Of a stretch of 64,000 nucleotides of DNA, positions 24,311-31,274 are shown piece after piece. The stretch is from Actinobacteria bacterium OV320 (GTDB lineage Bacteria > Actinomycetota > Actinomycetes > Streptomycetales > Streptomycetaceae): the NCBI GenBank assembly GCA_001298545.1, contig LJCX01000027.1:822188-886187 (forward strand). Reading direction: 5' to 3'. The position numbers and the translations under genes were made by a program. How positions within the stretch are numbered: position 1 is the first letter of the stretch; each line of letters opens with the position of its first letter. The notes under the pieces are model-generated. The model worked only from the letters and a program-made list of their open reading frames with translations. It searched no databases and was not told the DNA's origin.

Positions 24311-24346
24311 GGTTCAGGTCCAGGTTCAGATGCAGGTTCAGATCGC
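24311..24346. repeat. Three 12-bp repeats over the stop of the prenyltransferase
   Basis: GGTTCAGGTCCA, GGTTCAGATGCA and GGTTCAGATCGC lie in tandem; the last includes the stop codon of the minus-strand gene ending at 24338. Slippage here could lengthen or shorten the coding end. Confidence 0.6.
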
Positions 24347-25465
24347 GGGGTCGGCGTACGTGTTGAACCGCAGGTACAGCCCGATGTCCGCGGGCAGGTC
24401 CTGCGAGATCGTCCGGTAGCTGCACAACTCCTGCAGCTGCCCGGCGCCCTCCGGCTGCTCCGCCGTCAACCGCCGCAGAACCTCGGCGTGCGGACGCGGG
24501 TCGATCCCCTCCAGCTCCATGAGCAGGGCGATGCGTTCGGCCGCCTCCGCGTCGGTGCGGGTGTTGTCCGGCAGCCGCAGGTAGACGTTGGCCTCCTCGG
24601 GGCCGGGCGCGCCCTCCCGGAAGGCCAGGCAGGTCATCGGCTCGTTGCTCACGGCGCCGCCGTCCCGCCCGTAGATCACGGTGCGCGCCCGGGCCGCCCG
24701 GGCCGGGTCGTGGCGGTGCGCCAAGGCCGCCACGGTGTCCAGCTCGTCCATCGGCATGGGGAGGTGCCGGAAGTAGACCTTCACGCGGGAGGTGTCCCCG
24801 CCGTCCAGGTCGAGGGCCATGAGCTCCAACTCGTGCCCCCGGCGGGCCAGTTCCTCGCCGCGCTGCGCCACCGGTTCCCAGGCCTCCGCCAGGCCCAGCC
24901 GGTGCATGGCTTGCGTCATGACGTCGTACGCGCGGTCCAGGCCGTGCACCTGCGGGTTGAGGTAGACCTTGTAGTGGGGCCGCTCCCCCGGCCGCCAGGC
25001 CAAGGAGTGCCAGATGGTGGCCCGGTAGCGATCGGGGGCGGACGTGAGGAACAGGCCCTCGACATCCAGGTATCGCGCGATGTCCGTCCCGGGTCGCCCG
25101 GCGAGTCTCCGCGTCAGCCGGCGGCCGGCCTCCTGGCAGCCGAGCGGGGTGCCGTCGGAGCCGAGCGACTCGAACAGGATGCGGACCTCGGGCCGGCCGG
25201 CCTTCCAGCTGATGGAGAGTTCGGCGGGGAAACCGTCGGCCGAGACGAACGAGGGCGGATCGCATCGCGTTCCCATGGGCCGCTCGCCCCACGGGTGGAG
25301 TGCCTCCCGCAGGTCCTCGAGCGCACTCTCCGTCTCCCACAGGTCTGTTCCCAGACCCCCGCAGACCGCCGACCACTTGTCTTCCAGGAACTGCCCGAAT
25401 GTCTTGGTCGGATCTTGAGGCGATCTCAGGACTGATATCTCATCGGGCAGTTGTGTGCTGGTCAC
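24338..25465 (-). CDS. ABBA-type aromatic prenyltransferase, tryptophan dimethylallyltransferase (DMATS) family
   Basis: A 375-residue soluble prenyltransferase resembling bacterial indole prenyltransferases such as IptA and CymD, which attach a dimethylallyl group to tryptophan or indoles. The repeated beta strands that form the PT barrel and hold the diphosphate are visible: HYKVYLNPQVHG, SRVKVYFRHLPMP, ANVYLRLPDNTR and GLYLRFNTYADP. The N-terminal half has ALHPWGERPMGTR and the acid-bearing PPSFVSADGFPAELSISW. The GTG is supported by GGAGG nine bases upstream. No tryptophanase, monooxygenase or NRPS gene is adjacent, unlike the usual iptA or cym clusters, so acceptor and product are unknown. 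Confidence 0.82.
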   Translation of the reverse strand: MTSTQLPDEISVLRSPQDPTKTFGQFLEDKWSAVCGGLGTDLWETESALEDLREALHPWGERPMGTRCDPPSFVSADGFPAELSISWKAGRPEVRILFESLGSDGTPLGCQEAGRRLTRRLAGRPGTDIARYLDVEGLFLTSAPDRYRATIWHSLAWRPGERPHYKVYLNPQVHGLDRAYDVMTQAMHRLGLAEAWEPVAQRGEELARRGHELELMALDLDGGDTSRVKVYFRHLPMPMDELDTVAALAHRHDPARAARARTVIYGRDGGAVSNEPMTCLAFREGAPGPEEANVYLRLPDNTRTDAEAAERIALLMELEGIDPRPHAEVLRRLTAEQPEGAGQLQELCSYRTISQDLPADIGLYLRFNTYADPAI

Positions 25466-25650
25466 GGCCTATACCCTCCACAGCCGGACTGGTCCGGCTC
25501 GTCCGCGGTCACTTCGGCAGCAGCCCGACGGGCGCGCCGCCCCTCTGCAGTCCGGCGGAAGGCGATCTTCCCATCGCGAAGATATTCGAATCTCGAACTA
25601 ATGGGCGACAAGACCGGCATGCGTGAGCGCGCCCGGATTCCACGTGTGTG

Positions 25651-25710
25651 CGGACCGCGGACGCCGGGTCGGGTGCCGGACGCGGCGCCTGACCCGGCGT
25701 CCGCGGTCCG
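25651..25710 (-). terminator. Perfect 20-bp inverted repeat terminator of the HEAT-repeat gene
   Basis: CGGACCGCGGACGCCGGGTC (25651-25670) is exactly complementary to 25691-25710. The 20-base loop folds further (GGTGCCG against CGGCGCC). It starts 8 bases after the stop of the minus-strand HEAT gene, so it is a strong terminator that keeps that transcript out of the prenyltransferase promoter region. Confidence 0.8.
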
Positions 25711-25718
25711 GCGGCGGC

Positions 25719-26294
25719 TCAGCGCTGCCTGGGGATCCGCGCCAGCGCGTGTACGGCCGCCTCCGCCAGTGCCGGGTGGGCCAGGGCGTCGTTGAGTACC
25801 GGTCGGGCGCGGTCGTCGGCCAGGGCGCCCAGTCCTTCCACGCAGGCGAGGGCGACCCGGCGGTGGGGGTCGTGCGGGCTCAGGCGTCGCCGCAGCGTCG
25901 TGATCAGCGCGGGTACGGACTCGGGTGCGCGCAGCTCCACCAGCAGCCGGACGGGGTGCAGGGCGTAGGCGACGCGCAGTTCGTTGGTGGCCAGGGCGGC
26001 CGCGGCGCGGGCGGTGCGGGGGTCGTCGAGCCGGGCCAGCGCGTGGGCCGCGGAGGCGCAGCGCGGCGGATCCCGGTGGTTGAGCAGCAGGACGAGCGCC
26101 TCGAAGGCGCGCCGGTCCCCGGCGCGGCCCAGCCGGAACGCGGCCAGCTCGCGGGCCCAGAGGGGCTGCCCCGACTCGGTGAGCACGCCCGCCAGTTCGT
26201 CGTGGTCCGCGGTACGCTCCAGCCGCTCGTAGGCCGCCGTCGCGCCGGACTCGCGCCGTAAGCGCTCCGTGAGTGATCGCAACTCTTCGTCCAT
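25719..26294 (-). CDS. HEAT-repeat protein
   Basis: A 191-residue protein of about five helical HEAT/PBS-lyase repeats: WARELAAFRLGRAGDRRAFEAL, CASAAHALARLDDPRTARAAA, APESVPALITTLRRRL, VALACVEGLGALADDRARPVL, ALAEAAVHALARI. It is a scaffold for protein binding with no catalytic motif. The ATG at 26294 has no ribosome site, but TACGCT lies six bases upstream, fitting a leaderless message. Divergent from the hydroxyacyl-CoA dehydrogenase gene. Confidence 0.85.
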   Translation of the reverse strand: MDEELRSLTERLRRESGATAAYERLERTADHDELAGVLTESGQPLWARELAAFRLGRAGDRRAFEALVLLLNHRDPPRCASAAHALARLDDPRTARAAAALATNELRVAYALHPVRLLVELRAPESVPALITTLRRRLSPHDPHRRVALACVEGLGALADDRARPVLNDALAHPALAEAAVHALARIPRQR

Positions 26295-26730
26295 GTGCCG
26301 AGCGTAGGGGCTGTGCTGTGCGCGGAGGCGCAAACCGGGCACCCGGTCCGCCCGGCCGGGTGGGGACGTTCGAGCGAAACAGGTCACACTCCCAGGGGCT
26401 GGCGCGCTCGTTACCCACCGGTTAAGCTCATACGAGCGAGTCAATCACTCGCTTCACCTCCTCGCGGTGGCCTGGTGACGCAGTCGCCGCGAGAAGTCGG
26501 TTCGGTACCACCTGTACCGCTGTACGACCCGGCCACGGGACAGGGCCGGTCGGATCTCCCGTTCGCTCCGGGCGTGTGCGCGCCCTCGGCGACGGCACCG
26601 GGCGTGTGCGCTCGTCAGCCCGGCAACACCCGCAAATCCTTCACCGCACCCGGTGCGCCCGGGCCTCGCAGAGGCCGCTCGGCGCACCCGGGCGCGTTCC
26701 CAGTCGTCACCTCATTTCTGGAGTCCCGCG
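26295..26730. promoter_or_regulatory. 436-bp divergent control region and leader of the 3-hydroxyacyl-CoA dehydrogenase gene
   Basis: No gene is seen. An inverted repeat AGCGAGT-caatc-ACTCGCT (26435-26453) is a candidate TetR-type operator lying next to a low-scoring promoter. Two copies of CGGGCGTGTGCGC occur in the leader. A hairpin with arms GGTGCGCC/GGCGCACC and an inner CCTC/GAGG stem (26652-26688) sits 43 bases before the ATG and could affect translation or termination. No known riboswitch consensus is matched. Confidence 0.5.
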
Positions 26731-28536
26731 ATGGTCGCTCCCCTGTCCGACACCCCTCTGTCCCCGCTCCGGACGATCGCCGTCATCGGCCTCGGCACCA
26801 TGGGCACCGGCATCACCGAGGTCCTGGCGAAGGCCGGGCGCGAGGTGATCGGCATCGACATCAGCGAGGCCCAGGTCGCGCGGTCCCTCGCCGCGGTGGA
26901 GGCCTCCACCGCCCGCGCCGTGCAGCGCGGCCGGCTCACCGAGCAGGAGCGCGCCGCGGTCCTGGCCCGGGTCCACGTCTCCACCGACCTGCGCACGGCG
27001 GCCGACGCCGACCTCGTCATCGAGGTGGCGCCGGAGTCGTACGAGATCAAGCAGCAGATCTTCCGCGAGCTGGACGGGCTGGTGCGGCCCGAGACCATCC
27101 TCGCCACCGGCACCAACGCGCTCTCCGTGACCCGGCTCGCCGCCGACTCGGCGCGTCCGGAGCGGGTGTTGGGCCTGCACTTCTTCAACCCGGCGCCGGC
27201 CATGAAGCTGGTCGAGGTCGTCTCCTCGGTGCTGACCGCGCCCACCGCCGTCACCGCCGTCACCAACCTCGCCCTCGACCTCGGCAAGGAGCCGGTCGCG
27301 GTCGGCGACCGCCCCGGCTTCGTCGCCGACGGCCTGCTGTTCGGCTACCTCAACCAGGCAGCCGCGATGTACGAGGCCCGGTACGCCTCCCGTGAGGACA
27401 TCGACGCCGCGATGCGGCTGGGCTGCGGACTGCCGATGGGCCCGCTCGCCCTGCTCGACCTGATCGGCGTGGACACCGCCCGTACGGTCCTGGAGGCCAT
27501 GTACGCCGAGTCCCACGACCGGCTGCACGCCCCCGCGCCGATCCTCAAGCAGCTCAGCGAGGCGGGCCTGACCGGCCGTAAGTCGGGCCGCGGCTTCTAC
27601 ACCTACGACGCCCCGAACAGCGCGACGGTCGTCCCGGACGCGCTGACCCCCCTGTCCGGCGACGGCGCGGCCCCCGGCCGGCCGGTCCGCTCGGTCGGTG
27701 TCGCCGGCTCCGGCACCATGGCCTCCGGTATCGCCGAGGTCTTCGCCAAGGCCGGTTACGACGTCGTCCTCGCCGCCCGCAGCGAGGAGAAGGCGCAGAC
27801 CGCCAAGGCCCGGATCGGCAAGTCGCTCTCCCGCTCGGTCGACAAGGGCCGGCTGACCGCGGAGACCGCCACCCGGATCCTCGACCGGATCACCCCGGCC
27901 GGCTCCTACGACGCCTTCGCCGACGTCGACCTCGCGCTCGAGGCGGTCGCCGAGGACCTGGAGATCAAGCAGCAGCTGTTCGCGACGCTGGACAAGGTGT
28001 GCAAGCCCGGCGCGGTCCTCGCCACGACCACCTCCTCGCTGCCCGTCGTCGCCTGCGCCCGCGCCACCTCGCGCCCGCAGGACGTGATCGGGATGCACTT
28101 CTTCAACCCCGCGCCCGCGATGAAGCTGGTCGAGGTCGTGCGTACGGTGCTGACGGCCGACGACGTCCACGCGACGGTCCGCGAGGTGTGCGGGCGGATC
28201 AAGAAGCACGCGGTGGACTGCGGGGACCGCGCGGGCTTCATCGTGAACGCGCTGCTCTTCCCGTACCTCAACAACGCCATCAAGATGGTCCAGGAGCACT
28301 ACGCGTCCCTCGACGACATCGACGCGGCGATGAAGCTGGGCGGCGGCTACCCGATGGGCCCCTTCGAGCTGCTGGACGTCGTCGGACTCGACGTCTCCCT
28401 GGCGATCGAGAAGGTGCTGCACCGCGAGTTCCGGGACCCGGGCCTGGCCCCGGCCCCGCTCCTGGAACACCTGGTGGCCGCGGGCTGCCTCGGCCGCAAG
28501 ACCGGCCGCGGCTTCCGCGAATATGCCCGCCGCTGA
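26731..28536 (+). CDS. Double-domain 3-hydroxyacyl-CoA (3-hydroxybutyryl-CoA) dehydrogenase
   Basis: A 601-residue head-to-tail duplication of the roughly 290-residue enzyme that interconverts acetoacetyl-CoA and (S)-3-hydroxybutyryl-CoA. Both halves keep all parts: dinucleotide fold (VIGLGTMGTGITEVLAKAG at residue 18; VAGSGTMASGIAEVFAKAG near 325), the catalytic His in LHFFNPAPAMKLVEVV and MHFFNPAPAMKLVEVV, and the C-terminal domain ending GRKSGRGFYTY / GRKTGRGFREY. The first half has an acidic residue after strand 2 (VIGIDIS), typical for NAD; the second has VVLAARS and GxGxxA, more typical of NADP. The ATG follows GGAG. It supplies hydroxybutyryl/crotonyl-CoA to the ethylmalonyl-CoA pathway downstream. 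Confidence 0.92.
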   Translation: MVAPLSDTPLSPLRTIAVIGLGTMGTGITEVLAKAGREVIGIDISEAQVARSLAAVEASTARAVQRGRLTEQERAAVLARVHVSTDLRTAADADLVIEVAPESYEIKQQIFRELDGLVRPETILATGTNALSVTRLAADSARPERVLGLHFFNPAPAMKLVEVVSSVLTAPTAVTAVTNLALDLGKEPVAVGDRPGFVADGLLFGYLNQAAAMYEARYASREDIDAAMRLGCGLPMGPLALLDLIGVDTARTVLEAMYAESHDRLHAPAPILKQLSEAGLTGRKSGRGFYTYDAPNSATVVPDALTPLSGDGAAPGRPVRSVGVAGSGTMASGIAEVFAKAGYDVVLAARSEEKAQTAKARIGKSLSRSVDKGRLTAETATRILDRITPAGSYDAFADVDLALEAVAEDLEIKQQLFATLDKVCKPGAVLATTTSSLPVVACARATSRPQDVIGMHFFNPAPAMKLVEVVRTVLTADDVHATVREVCGRIKKHAVDCGDRAGFIVNALLFPYLNNAIKMVQEHYASLDDIDAAMKLGGGYPMGPFELLDVVGLDVSLAIEKVLHREFRDPGLAPAPLLEHLVAAGCLGRKTGRGFREYARR

Positions 28537-28587
28537 CGGTATCGGCGACCGGCTCCGCACCGACGAGGACTGGGGCGGGCTGCTCGA

Positions 28588-28622
28588 CCCCGCCCTCGGG
28601 CCCCCGCCCGCCGAGGGCGGGG
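28588..28622 (+). terminator. Perfect 12-bp hairpin after the 3-hydroxyacyl-CoA dehydrogenase
   Basis: CCCCGCCCTCGG (28588-28599) pairs exactly with 28611-28622 around an 11-base loop. It lies 52 bases after the stop codon and 51 before the TetR start, so it likely ends the dehydrogenase transcript. Confidence 0.65.
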
Positions 28623-28672
28623 GAAACCCCGGACAGGCGCACCGAGCTGCGCACATGCAGTACGTTCGGGTC

Positions 28673-29488
28673 ATGCCCCAGCCCGCCAGGTCCTCACGTA
28701 CGCCCGCCACGCCCGACGCGCCGGAGAGCGCCGCGGGCAGCCGCGCGGCAGCCCAGCGACTCAAGATGCGCCGAGAACTGGCGGCGGCGGCGATGGAGCT
28801 GTTCGCGACCAAGGGGTACGAGGCGACCACCGTCGACGAGATCGCGGCCGCGGCCGGAGTCGCCCGCCGGACCTTCTTCCGCCACTTCCGCTCCAAGGAA
28901 GAGGCGATCTTCCCCGACCACGACGACACCTTGATCCGGGCGGAGGCCGTGCTCAACGCGGCCCCGGCGCACGAGCATCCGCTCGACACGGTGTGCCGTG
29001 GGATCAAGGAGGTCATGAAGATGTACGCGGCCCGGCCCGAGATCTCGGTCGCCCGCTACAAGCTGACGCGCGAGGTGCCCACCCTGCGCGAGGCGGAGAT
29101 CGCGTCGGTGGCCCGCTACGAGCGCCTCTTCACCCGCTACCTCCTCGGGCACTTCGACGAGCACGCGCACGACGACGACGCCAACGACGATCCGCTGCTC
29201 GCCGAGGTCGCCGCGTCCGCCGTGGTCACCGCCCACAACCACGTGCTGCGGCGCTGGCTCAGAGCCGGGGGCCAGGGCGACGTCGAGACCCAGCTCGACC
29301 ACGCCTTCGCGATCGTGCGGAAGACGTTCGGGACGGGTATCGGAGCCGGCCGCAGCAGCGCCGGCACCCCTCAGCCGGCCCCGGCGGCGGTCTCCGCCCA
29401 GGGCGAGGTCCTGGTGACGGTCGCCCGTACCGACGCCTCGCTGGACGAGGTCATGCGCACCATCGAGCAGGCTCTCAAGGAGCGCTGA
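28673..29488 (+). CDS. TetR family transcriptional regulator of the ethylmalonyl-CoA cluster
   Basis: A 271-residue repressor-type regulator. The helix-turn-helix is at LFATKGYEATTVDEIAAAAG and VARRTFFRHFRSKEEAIF (about residues 40-85). The C-terminal half has the usual all-helical ligand domain and then a Gly/Ser/Pro linker and 45 extra residues, LVTVARTDASLDEVMRTIEQ. The ATG at 28673 has no ribosome site but TACGTT six bases upstream, consistent with a leaderless message. It sits between the dehydrogenase and ccr genes, so it probably controls one or both; the palindrome in the ccr promoter is the best candidate operator. Confidence 0.85.
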   Translation: MPQPARSSRTPATPDAPESAAGSRAAAQRLKMRRELAAAAMELFATKGYEATTVDEIAAAAGVARRTFFRHFRSKEEAIFPDHDDTLIRAEAVLNAAPAHEHPLDTVCRGIKEVMKMYAARPEISVARYKLTREVPTLREAEIASVARYERLFTRYLLGHFDEHAHDDDANDDPLLAEVAASAVVTAHNHVLRRWLRAGGQGDVETQLDHAFAIVRKTFGTGIGAGRSSAGTPQPAPAAVSAQGEVLVTVARTDASLDEVMRTIEQALKER

Positions 29489-29521
29489 GCACCCCTCGGA
29501 ACCCCTTTCACGCTGTGACGA

Positions 29522-29547
29522 CGGCCACCCCACCGGGTGGCCGTTTT
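29522..29547 (+). terminator. Rho-independent terminator of the TetR gene
   Basis: CGGCCACCC (29522-29530) and GGGTGGCCG (29535-29543) form a perfect nine-pair stem with a CACC loop, followed by TTTT. This is the classical form and lies 33 bases after the TetR stop. Confidence 0.9.
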
Positions 29548-29642
29548 GGCATGTCAGAGCCCCTTTTCGCGCGCATTTCAGAGCCCGTTCGATCGATCAT
29601 CGCTCATTTGTTACGTAAAGATTTCAGCTGAGACCAAGTTCT

Positions 29643-29684
29643 GGCACTCAGTGCCTTGCGGGGTGACACGCGGTGTCATACGTT
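29643..29684 (+). promoter_or_regulatory. ccr promoter with two adjacent operators
   Basis: A candidate promoter TTGCGG (29656-29661), 17-base spacer, TACGTT (29679-29684) precedes the ccr leader. The spacer contains the perfect palindrome TGACAC-GCG-GTGTCA (29664-29678). A second perfect palindrome, GGCACT-C-AGTGCC (29643-29655), ends exactly at the -35 box. A protein on the first would block RNA polymerase; the nearby TetR product is the obvious candidate. The remaining leader, 29685-29913, shows no gene and no cobalamin riboswitch. Confidence 0.6.
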
Positions 29685-29913
29685 GAAGGTGTCCGGGCGG
29701 CCGGCGTGCAGAGACCATTCGTACGTCGGCTGTCCCCGCAAGCTCATGGTTTGCGCGCCCGGACGCCTGCGTCACAGGCAACCTCCCGCGCCACAAAGCG
29801 CTGCCGAACAGCACATCCGCCGAACCGACGGCACGTTCACCCCAAACCCTCAGCAGCACCGACGTAACCCTCAGCGCCCCGCCCTCAGGGCGCTCACCGC
29901 CGGAGGCAACACC

Positions 29914-31257
29914 GTGACCATGCAGAAGATCCTGGACGCGATCCAGTCGCCGGACTCGACACCGGACGACTTCGCCGCTCTGTCGCTCCCCGAGTCCTAC
30001 CGCGCGATCACCGTGCACAAGGACGAGGCGGAGCTGTTCGCCGGGCTCGAGAGCCGCGACAAGGACCCCCGCAAGTCCCTCCACCTGGACGAGGTGGCCC
30101 TGCCCGAGCTCGGTCCGGGCGAGGCCCTGGTGGCCGTCATGGCCTCCTCGGTCAACTACAACTCCGTGTGGACCTCGATCTTCGAGCCGGTGTCGACGTT
30201 CTCCTTCCTGGAGCGCTACGGCAGGCTCAGCGAGCTCACCAAGCGGCACGACCTGCCGTACCACGTCATCGGCTCCGACCTGGCGGGCGTCGTCCTGCGC
30301 ACCGGCCCGGGCGTCAACGCCTGGAAGCCGGGCGACGAGGTCGTCGCGCACTGCCTGTCCGTGGAGCTGGAGTCGTCGGACGGGCACAACGACACGATGC
30401 TCGACCCCGAGCAGCGCATCTGGGGCTTCGAGACCAACTTCGGCGGCCTCGCCGAGATCGCCCTGGTCAAGTCCAACCAGCTGATGCCGAAGCCGGACCA
30501 CCTGTCGTGGGAGGAGGCGGCGGCCCCCGGCCTCGTCAACTCCACCGCCTACCGGCAGCTCGTCTCCCGCAACGGCGCCGGCATGAAGCAGGGCGACAAC
30601 GTCCTGATCTGGGGCGCCAGCGGCGGACTCGGCAGCTACGCCACGCAGTTCGCGCTGGCCGGCGGCGCCAACCCGATCTGTGTCGTCTCCTCCCCCGAGA
30701 AGGCCGACATCTGCCGGGCCATGGGCGCCGAGGCGGTCATCGACCGCAACGCCGAGGGCTACAGGTTCTGGAAGGACGAGCGGACCCAGGACCCGAAGGA
30801 GTGGAAGCGTTTCGGCAAGCGCATCCGCGAGTTCACCGGCGGCGAGGACATCGACATCGTCTTCGAGCACCCCGGTCGCGAGACCTTCGGCGCCTCGGTC
30901 TACGTCACCCGCAAGGGCGGCACCATCACCACCTGCGCCTCGACCTCCGGCTACATGCACGAGTACGACAACCGCTACCTGTGGATGTCCCTGAAGCGGA
31001 TCATCGGCTCGCACTTCGCCAACTACCGCGAGGCCTGGGAGGCCAACCGGCTGATCGCGAAGGGCAAGATCCACCCGACGCTGTCGAAGGTCTACTCCCT
31101 GGAGGAGACCGGCCAGGCCGCCTACGACGTGCACCGCAACCTCCACCAGGGCAAGGTCGGCGTCCTCGCGCTGGCCCCCGAAGAGGGTCTGGGTGTGCGC
31201 GACGAGGAGAAGCGCGCCCAGCACATCGACGCCATCAACCGCTTCCGCAACATCTGA
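29914..31257 (+). CDS. ccr: Crotonyl-CoA carboxylase/reductase
   Basis: A 447-residue NADPH-dependent medium-chain dehydrogenase/reductase that reduces and carboxylates crotonyl-CoA to (2S)-ethylmalonyl-CoA, the key step of the ethylmalonyl-CoA pathway. The length is the same as known Streptomyces Ccr. Signatures: SSVNYNSVWTSIFEPVSTF, VIGSDLAGVVLRTGPGVN, the nucleotide fold VLIWGASGGLGSYATQFALA and the CO2-binding/active-site region around IDIVFEHPGRETFGASVYV. The GTG at 29914 is chosen because GGAGG is seven bases upstream; ATG 29920 would be further than usual. First gene of a five-gene run; its product also feeds polyketide extender units. Confidence 0.95.
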   Translation: MTMQKILDAIQSPDSTPDDFAALSLPESYRAITVHKDEAELFAGLESRDKDPRKSLHLDEVALPELGPGEALVAVMASSVNYNSVWTSIFEPVSTFSFLERYGRLSELTKRHDLPYHVIGSDLAGVVLRTGPGVNAWKPGDEVVAHCLSVELESSDGHNDTMLDPEQRIWGFETNFGGLAEIALVKSNQLMPKPDHLSWEEAAAPGLVNSTAYRQLVSRNGAGMKQGDNVLIWGASGGLGSYATQFALAGGANPICVVSSPEKADICRAMGAEAVIDRNAEGYRFWKDERTQDPKEWKRFGKRIREFTGGEDIDIVFEHPGRETFGASVYVTRKGGTITTCASTSGYMHEYDNRYLWMSLKRIIGSHFANYREAWEANRLIAKGKIHPTLSKVYSLEETGQAAYDVHRNLHQGKVGVLALAPEEGLGVRDEEKRAQHIDAINRFRNI

Positions 31258-31274
31258 GACACCCGGGGTCATAG

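Noticed and set aside
26454..26730. A SAM riboswitch before the hydroxyacyl-CoA dehydrogenase, suggested by CAGCCCGGCAAC
   Set aside because: Only a short segment resembles the S-box core; the other conserved stems were not found and the gene is not in methionine metabolism.
29685..29913. Cobalamin riboswitch before ccr-meaA, since the mutase needs B12
   Set aside because: The conserved B12-box (AGYCMGGAGACCTGCC-like) and its partners are not present in the leader.
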